Of a stretch of DNA of 64,000 bases, positions 28,957-37,277 are shown one piece after another. This DNA is from JBARDN01 sp963755705 (lineage in GTDB: Bacteria; Desulfobacterota; Binatia; Binatales; Binataceae), in contig CAVWKW010000001.1 in the NCBI GenBank assembly GCA_963755705.1, forward strand, positions 992,001 to 1,056,000, in the 5' to 3' direction. Positions within the stretch are counted from its first letter, which is position 1. The number at the start of each line of letters is the position of its first letter. The translations under genes and the position numbers were made by a program. The notes under the pieces are model-generated. The model saw only the letters and a program-made list of their open reading frames with translations. It did not search any database and was not told where the DNA came from.

Positions 28957-28974
28957 AAACTGTCATGACTGTTT
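28957..28974. promoter_or_regulatory. candidate operator palindrome in divergent gap
   Basis: The 18-base sequence AAACTGTCATGACTGTTT is a palindrome with 8 of 9 positions paired, centred on GTCATGAC. It lies in the 287-base gap between the divergent PEBP and excisionase-type HTH genes, about 83 bases upstream of the PEBP start, and is followed by a TTGACA (28991-28996) that could be a -35 element toward the HTH gene. Binding by a dimeric regulator is inferred only. Confidence 0.4.
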
Positions 28975-29161
28975 GATACCTCCGCTATTTTTGACAACTT
29001 CCTGCTACACCCCTCTTGACCATTCTGCTCGATTCTGCGAGTTTCAAGAAGGATTAAGGCGGGCGTAAGGGAGCAGATGGTTCGAATTGGCGAGGCGGAG
29101 AAAAGGGCCCCAAAACCTCGGCGGAGGGCGGCCGGTCGAACCAGCCGCGATCGGAGAAAAA

Positions 29162-29392
29162 ATGGCTACCGAATCAAAATACAGTTTGCCCCGCGTGATG
29201 ACAGTGAAGGAACTCTCCGAGTATCTTCGCGTGCATCCTTCTACCATTTATAAACTTCTGCGGCGCGGCGAACTGCCCGGTTTCAGGATCGGCACGGATT
29301 GGCGCTTCAATGCCGAGGTGATCGATCGCTGGTGCATGGAGCGCAACATGAAGGGCGGCGACTTGACCTTGGGATCCTCGAGCCGGAACTAA
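29162..29392 (+). CDS. excisionase-type helix-turn-helix protein
   Basis: Small DNA-binding protein of 76 aa with the MerR/excisionase-type winged helix seen in HTH_17 proteins: VMTVKELSEYLRVHPSTIYKLLRRGELPGFRIGTDWRF at about residues 11-48. GGAGAAAAA precedes the ATG, which favours this start over one at 29087. No integrase or other mobile gene is nearby, so a role as transcription factor is more likely than excision. The TetR gene begins 150 bases downstream. Confidence 0.88.
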   Translation: MATESKYSLPRVMTVKELSEYLRVHPSTIYKLLRRGELPGFRIGTDWRFNAEVIDRWCMERNMKGGDLTLGSSSRN

Positions 29393-29541
29393 CCTTCGTT
29401 TCCGATAGTACCACTAGCTTCAGCCGCTTTTGGGCGGGGCGCAAAGGCTCGTCCTGCGTCGATTCCGTTTCGGATGGTGCCCGATCGGCAGCTTGGCGCT
29501 TGACGCGGGGACCGGTTGTGCCTCAACATACCGGTCGTTCA

Positions 29542-30189
29542 ATGATCACCTCGGCCAGACGTTCGGCAAATAGCGCTGCTCCATCTCCGCGTAAACGGGG
29601 CACCCTTGACCAAGTGCTGGTCGATACGGCGATGGATCTGTTCGCGTCGTATGGGTACCGCGGGACCTCGCTGGCGCGAATTGCGCGGGCGGCGGGAGTA
29701 ACCAAGGGCGCGCTCTACTGGCACTTCACCGACAAGGAGGAATTCTTCCTGGCGGTGGTGGAAAAGGTGCTGGGGGAATGGAACAAAGCGTTCGCGCGCA
29801 AGCCGGCCACGACCGCGGCCGAGTTTCGCGCCGAGTTTCTTTCCATTTTCGAGACCAGCGCTGCGCTCAATCAAAAAAATCCCTGGGTCTCGCGTTTGCT
29901 GCTTATCATCACGCTCGAGTCGCACAAGATCGGACCGCGGGTGCTGCGCGCGATGCGCAAGGCGAACAACGATCAGCTTGCGCATCTGTGCCGCGTCGCT
30001 GAGCGCGGAAAGAATCTGGGAGTTTTCAAGCCTTCACTCGACGTGCAATGGGCCGGCACGCAGATGTGGACCGCGTCGCTGGGGCTTGCGCTTTTGTGGT
30101 ATCTGCACGGAACCCGCTTCGAATTTCACAACTCGCTCAAGCGCCAGGCGCGCGAGTTTCTAAATGATTGGAGCGCCGCGGACCGATAA
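29542..30189 (+). CDS. TetR/AcrR family transcriptional regulator
   Basis: A 215-aa repressor-type protein. The HTH lies at about residues 33-60 (GTSLARIARAAGVTKGALYWHF), preceded by LDQVLVDTAMDLFASYGYRGTS. The C-terminal ligand domain resembles AcrR-type regulators with KNPWVSRLLLIITLE and TASLGLALLWYL. The start at 29542 fits family length; the frame is open further upstream but that part reads like a shadow. No ribosome site is obvious. It probably regulates the luciferase-like oxidoreductase that begins 35 bases after its stop. Confidence 0.9.
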   Translation: MITSARRSANSAAPSPRKRGTLDQVLVDTAMDLFASYGYRGTSLARIARAAGVTKGALYWHFTDKEEFFLAVVEKVLGEWNKAFARKPATTAAEFRAEFLSIFETSAALNQKNPWVSRLLLIITLESHKIGPRVLRAMRKANNDQLAHLCRVAERGKNLGVFKPSLDVQWAGTQMWTASLGLALLWYLHGTRFEFHNSLKRQAREFLNDWSAADR

Positions 30190-30223
30190 GCCCGGCGCGC
30201 CTACCAATAAAGGAGAGATGCCG

Positions 30224-31357
30224 ATGGAGTTTGCCCTTCAGTATGAGATCCAGAAGAGCCGCCCGCACTACGAAGGTTTCATGTACGACATCTATCATCA
30301 GGCGACTGAGCAGGTGGTCCGTGCCGACGCGCTCGGTTATCACTCGGTCTGGACCGTCGAGCATCATTTTCTCTCCGAATGGTCCTACTCGTCCGCGCCC
30401 GAGGTCTGGTACGGCGCGCTGAGCCAGTTGACCAAGCACATCCGGCTGGGCCACGGCGTGTGCCTGCTGCCGATCCCGTTCAATCATCCGGTGCGCGTCG
30501 CCGAGCGAATCGCGGTGCTCGACATCATGTCGAACGGGCGGGTCGAGTGCGGCACCGGCCGCTCGATCACCGAACTCGAACTCGGCGGCTTCAACATCCA
30601 TCCGGAAGACTCGCGGCCGATGTGGGAGGAAGCGATCTCGCAGATCCCGAAGATGTGGACCCAGGAAACCTATGAAGGCTTCGAGGGCAAGTTCTTTCAG
30701 ATGCCGCCGCGCGAGGTGATTCCCAAGCCGGTGCAGAAGCCGCATCCTCCGCTGTGGCTCGCATCCACTCAGCCCTCGACCTGGGAAGTGGCGGGTAGCA
30801 AGGGAATCGGCGCGCTTGGATTTGGGATCTCGGAGCCGGGCGTGATCGACGGGCTGATCAAAATCTACAAGAAGGCGATCGCGAACTGCGAGCCGGTCGG
30901 CTCGTTCGTCAACGATCGTACCGCCGCGGCCACCGTTTGCGTATGCGCTCCCACCCGCGAGGAAGCCAAGGTGATCGCGAAGGAAGCTATAGACTTCACC
31001 ACCCGCAAGGGCGCCGAGCTGTTCACGCCGTTCGCCAAGCAGGAGGTGAAGGGCTACGAGTACTACAAGAAGATGGCGGAACTGGCGGTCGCGTCGGCGG
31101 ACTACCGGCTATCGCTGGCCGATCTGGACAAACGGATCGAGAAGGGCTCGGTGATGGTCGGCGACCCGGAGGATTGCCTGCGTGTCGCGAAGGTTTACGA
31201 ATCGGCCGGAATCGATCTCTTGCTGATGCTGGTGCAGGTCGGCTCGATCCCGCACGAGAAGGTGATGCAGACGATCGATCTCATCGGCAAGCACGTGATG
31301 CCGAAGCTCTCGTCGAGCGCGAAGAGCTTCCAGGCGCAATCGGCCGCCGCGGGGTGA
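30224..31357 (+). CDS. luciferase-like flavin-dependent monooxygenase
   Basis: A 377-aa bacterial-luciferase-like oxidoreductase, predicted TIM barrel. Marks are YHSVWTVEHHFLSEWSYSSAPE (about residues 43-64), RLGHGVCLLPIPFNHPVRVAERIAVLD and NGRVECGTGRS. An AGGAG sits 8 bases before the ATG at 30224; another ATG at 30218 is too close to the site. The substrate is unknown; the HH-FLSEW pattern is typical of the alkanal-type group. It follows the TetR gene and is closed by a strong terminator. Confidence 0.92.
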   Translation: MEFALQYEIQKSRPHYEGFMYDIYHQATEQVVRADALGYHSVWTVEHHFLSEWSYSSAPEVWYGALSQLTKHIRLGHGVCLLPIPFNHPVRVAERIAVLDIMSNGRVECGTGRSITELELGGFNIHPEDSRPMWEEAISQIPKMWTQETYEGFEGKFFQMPPREVIPKPVQKPHPPLWLASTQPSTWEVAGSKGIGALGFGISEPGVIDGLIKIYKKAIANCEPVGSFVNDRTAAATVCVCAPTREEAKVIAKEAIDFTTRKGAELFTPFAKQEVKGYEYYKKMAELAVASADYRLSLADLDKRIEKGSVMVGDPEDCLRVAKVYESAGIDLLLMLVQVGSIPHEKVMQTIDLIGKHVMPKLSSSAKSFQAQSAAAG

Positions 31358-31382
31358 TTCGGGGTTCATCGCGCAGCGCAAG

Positions 31383-31422
31383 AGAGCCTCGTTCAGATGC
31401 GAACGAGGCTCTTCTGTTTTTT
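31383..31422 (+). terminator. rho-independent terminator
   Basis: A perfect 12-bp stem (AGAGCCTCGTTC and its complement) with a 6-base loop, followed by TCTGTTTTTT. It lies 25 bases after the oxidoreductase stop and reaches the stop codon of the convergent lipoprotein gene, so it may serve both directions. Confidence 0.93.
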
Positions 31423-31783
31423 ACTTGATCCGCGCGTAGTTGATCGTGTCTGCGCCGGTGCCGGCGATCGCGAGCGAGCCCTTGTGCGGCGCGCACATCA
31501 CCGGACTCGGCGAAGAGGAATCCGTGCACACGACCACGTTAGTGTCTCCGCTGAAGCAGTTGTCCTCGATACTGGCCACTCCTTGAGTGAGCGCGATCCG
31601 CCCGGCGCATTCGAGCGTCAGGTCGGTGACGCTCGAATTGCCGAAGACCGTGTTCGCGGTTAGCGCGTGCACGTCGCTCGAGCCTTCCTTGCCCGGGGGA
31701 TGCGGCGGCGGTCCGCCAAACCTGCATCCCGCCGAGCCGAGCGCTACGGCAGCCATCGCAATCGCCAGCGTCCTGGTCCTCAT
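31421..31783 (-). CDS. small secreted lipoprotein, unknown function
   Basis: A 120-aa protein. The ATG at 31783 has GGAGG 7 bases upstream and opens a signal peptide ending in a lipobox, LGSAGC (Cys at about residue 20), so it is probably a lipoprotein. The mature part has a Pro-rich linker (PPPHPPG) and Cys residues spaced in short beta-like segments (LTLECAGRIALTQG, DNCFSGDTNVVVC). Function not recognised. It may belong to the PspA/NtrC block, as it follows the PspA-like gene by 25 bases. Confidence 0.75.
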   Translation of the reverse strand: MRTRTLAIAMAAVALGSAGCRFGGPPPHPPGKEGSSDVHALTANTVFGNSSVTDLTLECAGRIALTQGVASIEDNCFSGDTNVVVCTDSSSPSPVMCAPHKGSLAIAGTGADTINYARIK

Positions 31784-31808
31784 GCTGACGCCTCCGACGT
31801 GCCGCAGT

Positions 31809-32582
31809 TTACGCATCGCGCGATTGAGACTCCGGATGAGCAGCGCGCGCGTTGCCGTTGGCGAGGCTCGCGGCATCGGCGGCCTGAGTGAAGATGTCCA
31901 GCGGAGCGAGCGGCGGACGCCGCGTGCGCTTCAGCTCGGCCAGCTCCGCCTGCGCCTTGGCGTTGGCGTTGCTGCGGCGAATCTCCTCGAGCTTGCTGTC
32001 CAGGCCTGAATCGTTCATTTCGCGGCTGACTCCCGCCTGCGCCAGCGTGCGCGAGATCGACTCGCGAACTTCTTCGAGCGCGCGTACGTCGTCGTCGTAT
32101 GACAGGCTCTCGAGCGCTTCCTGGATTCGCACGCGTGCCTGCGCGTTGCGGAGCCGCGCGAGCATCCGCACCTTCTCGATCTTGAGCTTCTCGATCTCGC
32201 CCTTGAACCCGATGAGATTCTTCTTGGCGTCTTCGGCCTCGCGCGTCAGATCGCCCAGCTCTTCGCGCAGCCGCGCGCAATCTGCGTCGAGCTCGTGCTT
32301 GCGCGCGATCAAAATCAGCGCACACTGGTCCTCGTTCATGTCGGCGGCCTGTCCCGCTTCCTCGTCCACCTCTTTCAGCTCTGCGCTCTTAAGCCGGAGC
32401 TCGCGCTCGAGCTTGTTGCGCATGTAGATCACGCCGGCCGCGGCGCTCTTCAACTGGTGATAGCGATGGATTCGATCGGTTATCGCGGCTTCGTATACCG
32501 CCTCCGGATCCTTCGACTCGCGGACCTTGAGCCACCGGCTGAGCTTACCGCCGATTAAACTGAACACTCTGGATAGAAGCAT
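31809..32582 (-). CDS. PspA/IM30-like coiled-coil protein
   Basis: A 257-aa, almost wholly helical protein resembling phage shock protein A / Vipp1, which binds stressed inner membranes. The N-terminus (LLSRVFSLIGGKLSRWL) is an amphipathic helix, followed by long heptad-rich coiled coils (about residues 25-215) rich in Glu, Lys, Leu and Arg. AAGGAG precedes the ATG. It lies downstream of an NtrC-type regulator and an ICMT-like methyltransferase on the same strand, so it may be stress-induced through sigma-54. Similarity to PspA is by fold and length, not clear sequence motifs. Confidence 0.78.
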   Translation of the reverse strand: MLLSRVFSLIGGKLSRWLKVRESKDPEAVYEAAITDRIHRYHQLKSAAAGVIYMRNKLERELRLKSAELKEVDEEAGQAADMNEDQCALILIARKHELDADCARLREELGDLTREAEDAKKNLIGFKGEIEKLKIEKVRMLARLRNAQARVRIQEALESLSYDDDVRALEEVRESISRTLAQAGVSREMNDSGLDSKLEEIRRSNANAKAQAELAELKRTRRPPLAPLDIFTQAADAASLANGNARAAHPESQSRDA

Positions 32583-32639
32583 GATGATTCTCCTTGTCGC
32601 CGCGCTCGCCTGTGGTGCGCGCGGCGGGTGCGTAAAGTT

Positions 32640-33140
32640 TTAGAGCCAGCGCCGAACGCGCCCCTTGTATGCGTGATACTGGTCGCCGAATTGCGCGAGC
32701 ATCGTCTCCTCTTCGCGCGGAATCACGATCGTGTCGATCGCGGCGTAGAACACCGCCGGACCCAGCAGCATCACGATCGAATCGAAGAACACCGCGAAGC
32801 CCAGAAGCGCCACCGCCAGTCCCAGGTACATCGGATTGCGCGTGAAGGTGTACGGCGATACCACCACAAACGTGCTTGGCGCTCCGTAGGGATCCTTGGT
32901 CGTATCGCGCGCCGCAAACAGCGCGGCGGCGAAACACGCCAGGCCGATTCCGCCCGCCACCAGCACCAGACCGAGCACCTGATGCCATCCCGTGTCGCGC
33001 GTCTCCGGCAGAATGAAATGCAGCAGCAGCCCGGCCGCCAGCAGTACTGCGACCAACACCGGAGGATGGATTTTCAAGTTCCGCACGTTGCGCGGCGTTT
33101 CAGAAGCCGATTCCGAATTCGGTTGCGTAGTTGCGTTCAT
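32640..33140 (-). CDS. ICMT/phospholipid methyltransferase-like membrane protein
   Basis: Integral membrane protein of 166 aa. Helices lie at about residues 25-45, 55-75 and 105-130. The SAM-binding signature TRNPMYLGLAVALLGFA (about 98-114) and the C-terminal EEETMLAQFGDQYHAYKGRVRRWL (split as EEE, FGDQYHAYKGRVRRW) match the isoprenylcysteine carboxyl methyltransferase superfamily. In bacteria the substrate is usually unknown and may be a lipid. GGGAG precedes the ATG. It lies 30 bases after the response-regulator gene. Confidence 0.88.
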   Translation of the reverse strand: MNATTQPNSESASETPRNVRNLKIHPPVLVAVLLAAGLLLHFILPETRDTGWHQVLGLVLVAGGIGLACFAAALFAARDTTKDPYGAPSTFVVVSPYTFTRNPMYLGLAVALLGFAVFFDSIVMLLGPAVFYAAIDTIVIPREEETMLAQFGDQYHAYKGRVRRWL

Positions 33141-33170
33141 GGTTTATCTCCCGCGCGATTTGTGCGCGCG

Positions 33171-34634
33171 TCAGTTGCTCTCTTCCTTCGTGCTCATCCC
33201 GGCGTCCGCCGGAGTCACACCGAGCTCGCGCATCTTCTGCTGGAAGCTCTGCCGATACATCCCGGTCCGCTCCGCGGCGCGCGAGATGTTGCCTCCGGTG
33301 GCGCGCAGCGCGTTCAAAATGAAATCGCGCTCCCAATCGCCGACGAATTTTTCCTTCGCCTCGCGAAACGTCATGCCCGACGGCTCGCCCTCACTCGCGG
33401 CGGCAGGCTGGACGAGCGCATGACTTGCCGAATTACTCGCAGCCGGCGGCTCCGCGCTCTCTGGCTCCGACCCGGCCAGCAATTCATCGGACGTGATCTC
33501 TTCACCCGCCGCGAGGATCACCGCCTGATCGATCGCCGCCTTGAGCGAGCGCGCGTTGCCCCGCCATTGATGCGCAATACACGCGCGCATCGCCTCGGGT
33601 GCGAGCCGCTTCTCCTCACCGCCGTAGCGCGCACTCGCCTCGCGCAGGAAATGCTGGACCATCAGCGGAATATCCTCGCGCCGCTCGCGCAAAGGCGGCA
33701 GCCGGATCTCGACCACCTTGATGCGATAGTAGAGATCCTCGCGGAAGCGTCCCTGCGCCACCATCGCCTCGAGGTCCTGGTTGGTCGCCGCGATAATTCG
33801 CACGTCGGCGGAGAGCGGCTGATTGCCGCCGATCCGCTCGAACTGCTTCTCCTGCAGCACCCGCAGCAGCTTGGCCTGAGTTTCGAGACTCATGTCGCCG
33901 ATCTCGTCCAGGAACAGCGTGCCGCCGTCGGCCGCTTCGAACTTGCCCTCGCGCCGTGCAACCGCGCCGGTGAACGCGCCTTTTTCATGGCCAAAGAGTT
34001 CGCTCTCGACCAGCTCGCGCGAGAACGCCGCGCAATTCACCGCGATAAACGCCCCGCGCGCGCGCGGGCTGCGAAAATGAATCGCGCGCGCCACCAGCTC
34101 CTTGCCGGTCCCGGAATCGCCGCGCACCAGCACCGTCACGTCGGTCTGCGCGACCTTCTCGATCGTCTCGAACACCCTCACCATCGCCCGCGAGCGGCCG
34201 ATCATGTTCTCGAACGCTCCCGTCTCGAGCTTCACCTGCTCGAGCAGTTGGCTGTGCGCGCGGCGCAAAAGCTGCGTCTCCATCACCTTGCGGACCTTCA
34301 GGCGCAGCTCGTCGTTGTCGAACGGTTTGGGCAGATAGTCTTCCGCGCCGGCTTTCATCGCTTCGACCGCAATCCGCTGGTTGCCGTATGCGGTGATCAT
34401 CAGCACGGCGCATTGCGGATCGAGTTCGCGAACTTTCTTGAGCAGGTCCAGGCCGCTCATCCCCTTCATCGAAAGGTCGGTGATAATGACGTGAAACAGT
34501 CCCGCCTTGACCCGCTCGAGCGCGGCTTCGCCCGACTCCGCGGTCTCGACTTCGTAGCCTTCTTTGGTGAAGAGGCCTTTGAGCGCGATTACGATTCCGC
34601 GCTCATCGTCAACCACCAGCAGTCTGCCCTTCAT
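33171..34634 (-). CDS. sigma-54-dependent response regulator (NtrC family)
   Basis: Activates sigma-54 promoters upon phosphorylation. The 487-aa protein has an N-terminal receiver domain with acidic DD at 9-10, phosphoacceptor about Asp53 (ITDLSMKG) and Lys at KPF near 103. The central AAA+ domain has Walker A GDSGTGKE (about 172-179), GAFTGA for sigma-54 contact and Walker B GTLFLDEIGDM. The C-terminus has a Fis-type HTH (LRATGGNISRAAERTGMYRQ). Its start overlaps the kinase stop (ATGA), so it forms an operon with the kinase. Confidence 0.97.
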   Translation of the reverse strand: MKGRLLVVDDERGIVIALKGLFTKEGYEVETAESGEAALERVKAGLFHVIITDLSMKGMSGLDLLKKVRELDPQCAVLMITAYGNQRIAVEAMKAGAEDYLPKPFDNDELRLKVRKVMETQLLRRAHSQLLEQVKLETGAFENMIGRSRAMVRVFETIEKVAQTDVTVLVRGDSGTGKELVARAIHFRSPRARGAFIAVNCAAFSRELVESELFGHEKGAFTGAVARREGKFEAADGGTLFLDEIGDMSLETQAKLLRVLQEKQFERIGGNQPLSADVRIIAATNQDLEAMVAQGRFREDLYYRIKVVEIRLPPLRERREDIPLMVQHFLREASARYGGEEKRLAPEAMRACIAHQWRGNARSLKAAIDQAVILAAGEEITSDELLAGSEPESAEPPAASNSASHALVQPAAASEGEPSGMTFREAKEKFVGDWERDFILNALRATGGNISRAAERTGMYRQSFQQKMRELGVTPADAGMSTKEESN

Positions 34635-36112
34635 CGCTGGCCTCGCGCGGACGGATCGCCGGTCGGCGCCGCGGCCATCGCAATCGTTTGCGTCGCCTGC
34701 GCGCCGCCGTTCGAGCTCATCGGCATGGTCACCGCCGGGCTCGGCGCAGGTTTCCCTGCGGTCTCGGCCGGCTGTGCCGCAACGTTCGCATTCGCATTCG
34801 CGTTGGCATTCTCATCGCGCAGCGCATCGGCCAGCGGAATCGACAGGGCGAACTCGGTGCCATTGCCGGGGTTGCTGGTGACTTCGATCGCGCCGCGATG
34901 CGCGTCGATTACTTTCTTCGCGACGCCCAAACCGAGTCCGGTTCCAGTTTCCTTGGAGGTATAGAAGGGATTGAAAATCTTGCCGAGCTGGTCAGCCGGG
35001 ATGCCGCAGCCGTTATCATGAATCCGCACCGTTGCCATCCCGGTGCGTCCGCGCTGGATTGCGACTTCGATCCGCCGGTCGGCGGCGACGCCGCTCATCG
35101 CGTCGATCGCGTTGTCGATGATGTTCGAGAACACTTGCCGCAGCTTGTCGGCGTCGGCGCGGACCGTCGGTCCGCCCAGGTAGTTGCGCGAGACCGCGAC
35201 CTGGCTCGCCTCGAGCTTCGCGCGCATCTGGGTCAGGGCGCCGTCGAGCACCGCGGCCAGGTTGACGCTTTCGAATTTGTAGTCTTCCTCTTTGGCGTAT
35301 TTCAGCAGATGCGAAACGCTGCGCTCGACGCGCGCGAGTTCGTCGAGCGCGACTTTCGCGTACTCGACATTCTCGTGCGAGGTCGGGTCTTCGCCCATCT
35401 GCTGAACCAGGCTCTTGGCCGCCGCGATCGGATTGCGGATCTCGTGCGCGAAGGTCGCCGTCAGCTCATCGAGCGACGCCTGCTTCTCGACGCTGAGCGC
35501 TTCCTTCTCCTTGGTGACCTCGCGCTGAACTTCGCGTGCGATTGCGGGCTCGAACACCCGCTCGTGAATCCATCGCCATCCGAACACCGCGGAGAAGTGG
35601 CTCGCCAGCCCGAAGCCCCATCCCGCGGCGGGGAACAGCCACCACTGATACTCCGGCGAGGTCAGCAGGTTGATGAAAAACAGGAAGCCCATCACGACGC
35701 CGTACCACATCAGGTGGACGTAGAAGCCGGCTTCGGCGGCGGCGCGACGGCGCGCGCGATCGTAGGCCTGGCGCTCGGCGTCGGTTTTGAACTGCGGCGG
35801 AGGCGGCTGATTCTTGGACGGATCGATCGCGTCGGCCGGGACGCCGTACTTGCGCGTCTGCTGGTCGAACTTGCGCCGCATCCGCTCTTCGAATCGATGC
35901 GCCTTCGCTTCGAGCTTCTCGGACAGCTTGTGCTCGAAGTCGCGCGCGTAGGTTTCAGCATGATCGGCGTGCTGCTTCCAGTAATCAGGGTCTGCGTACT
36001 TGGTATAACGTCCCATAGATCCGCACCACTGGCCGCGCGCGTACATCCGGCGCTGACGCCGATGTTTGACGACCGCAAAGATGATTATCGCTATGATCAG
36101 AAGGCCAAACAT
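34631..36112 (-). CDS. 2TM-domain sensor histidine kinase
   Basis: Partner kinase of the NtrC-type regulator. A short N-terminal helix (residues 2-15) precedes a charged coiled region (about 40-130). Two helices (about 140-165 and 172-195) resemble the 2TM sensory domain. HisKA has TFAHEIRNPIAAAKSLV with the phosphorylated His at about 223. The ATPase domain has VFSNIIDNAIDAM (N box), DNGCGIP and GTGLGLGV. The C-terminus is a Pro/Ala-rich tail with an Asn-Ala repeat. No periplasmic loop is obvious, so it may sense the membrane itself. Confidence 0.93.
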   Translation of the reverse strand: MFGLLIIAIIIFAVVKHRRQRRMYARGQWCGSMGRYTKYADPDYWKQHADHAETYARDFEHKLSEKLEAKAHRFEERMRRKFDQQTRKYGVPADAIDPSKNQPPPPQFKTDAERQAYDRARRRAAAEAGFYVHLMWYGVVMGFLFFINLLTSPEYQWWLFPAAGWGFGLASHFSAVFGWRWIHERVFEPAIAREVQREVTKEKEALSVEKQASLDELTATFAHEIRNPIAAAKSLVQQMGEDPTSHENVEYAKVALDELARVERSVSHLLKYAKEEDYKFESVNLAAVLDGALTQMRAKLEASQVAVSRNYLGGPTVRADADKLRQVFSNIIDNAIDAMSGVAADRRIEVAIQRGRTGMATVRIHDNGCGIPADQLGKIFNPFYTSKETGTGLGLGVAKKVIDAHRGAIEVTSNPGNGTEFALSIPLADALRDENANANANANVAAQPAETAGKPAPSPAVTMPMSSNGGAQATQTIAMAAAPTGDPSARGQR

Positions 36113-36446
36113 AGTTGAGCCTCAGGAGATATCCGTGACCGGTTGTAACCTGCACATCTTAATGAAATCCTTTGGAGCTTGTTCCATGGCGATAGAGAGC
36201 AAGCACGGTGCCGTCGCGGGGCCAGCGAAAACAGGTTGAAAGTGCGGGCATCTCTCGATCGTCGAGGCGCCATGCAGTTACTTTGCTGCATCCGCGCGGC
36301 TGCATCAATGATCATGCATCGCCCCAGCGCGGAGAATGATCCGTTGGGCTGTAAATCGCGGCCGAAGTTCGCTAGCGTACGTCGGCAATCTTGGAATCGC
36401 GCACGCAGCATCGCGCTGACGGGCGCAAATCGCGGAGTCTCAAAGC
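36113..36446. other. divergent intergenic region of the two-component and TauE blocks
   Basis: 334 bases between the histidine-kinase start (minus) and the TauE-like start (plus). Promoters for both directions should lie here. No convincing sigma-54 (GG-N10-GC) or sigma-70 pair was found by eye. A palindrome-rich ATGATCATGCAT at 36307-36318 is present but of unknown meaning. No coding frame is supported. Confidence 0.4.
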
Positions 36447-37274
36447 GTGTTTGAAATCCTGGGAAGCCTGCTCGCGCTCGCAATCGGGGCAGGCTTCATT
36501 GGCGCCTTGTCGGGCTTGGGTGGTGGGGTATTCATCGTGCCTGCGCTGGTAATTGCCGCGCATATGCCGATGACCGTGGCGATCGGCGCGAGCCTGATCT
36601 CCGTGGTCGCGACCAGCGCAGGCGCAAGCGTCGCTTTCGTGCGCGACGGATGGACCAATCTGAAAGTCGCGATGGTCCTGGAGTGCGCGACGGTTACCGG
36701 CGCGGTCATCGGCGCGTACCTCGCCGGAGTTATCCCAACCAAAATCCTGGAACTGCTGTTCGCCTTGATGATGCTCCAATCGGCGTACTTCAGCCTCACC
36801 AAGAAGGGCGATGAGATCGTCGAGCATGGCGACGCGCTGGCCAAAAGGCTCGATCTCATGGGCGAGGTTCCGGACGAGACCGGCAAGCCGGTTCACTACG
36901 AGATCGTCCACGTGCCGGGCGGCGCCGGGCTGATGGTGATCGCGGGACTGATGTCCGGCTTGCTCGGAATCGGGTCGGGCGCGCTCAAGGTGATGGCGAT
37001 GGATTACATCATGCACATCCCGCTCAAGATTTCGAGCGCGACCAGCAACTTCATGATCGGCGTCACCGCGGGCGCCGGAGCTCTGGTATTCCTGGCGCGC
37101 GGCGACGTTGCCACCGTGGTCGCGGCGCCGGTCGCGCTCGGTGTGACCGCGGGCGCGCTCATCGGCAGCAGGATTCTTCCGTACGCAAACGTGAAATGGC
37201 TGCGGCTCGGGTTCGTCGTGATCCTGCTGTTGATTGCAGTCGAGATGGGCTGGCGCGCACTGTCGGGGATTTAG
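36447..37274 (+). CDS. TauE/SafE family sulfite/organosulfur exporter-like protein
   Basis: Integral membrane protein of 275 aa with about eight helices arranged as two halves. The N-terminal FIGALSGLGGGVFIVPAL and the second-half SGLLGIGSGALKVMAMDY are the duplicated signature motifs of the family. It begins with a GTG preceded by GGAG at 10 bases. A soluble loop separates the halves at about residues 105-160. The next gene encodes DUF1634, which commonly accompanies TauE/SafE proteins. Substrate is unproven; sulfite or sulfoacetate-type anions are the family's precedent. Confidence 0.93.
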   Translation: MFEILGSLLALAIGAGFIGALSGLGGGVFIVPALVIAAHMPMTVAIGASLISVVATSAGASVAFVRDGWTNLKVAMVLECATVTGAVIGAYLAGVIPTKILELLFALMMLQSAYFSLTKKGDEIVEHGDALAKRLDLMGEVPDETGKPVHYEIVHVPGGAGLMVIAGLMSGLLGIGSGALKVMAMDYIMHIPLKISSATSNFMIGVTAGAGALVFLARGDVATVVAAPVALGVTAGALIGSRILPYANVKWLRLGFVVILLLIAVEMGWRALSGI

Positions 37275-37277
37275 CCG

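Noticed and set aside
29299..29541. Extended TetR start
   Set aside because: The added 81 residues overlap the HTH gene and lack family similarity.
36113..36446. Sigma-54 promoter upstream of the histidine kinase
   Set aside because: Candidates such as TGGCGATAGAGAGCA have the GG and GC at the wrong spacing (9 bases instead of 10).
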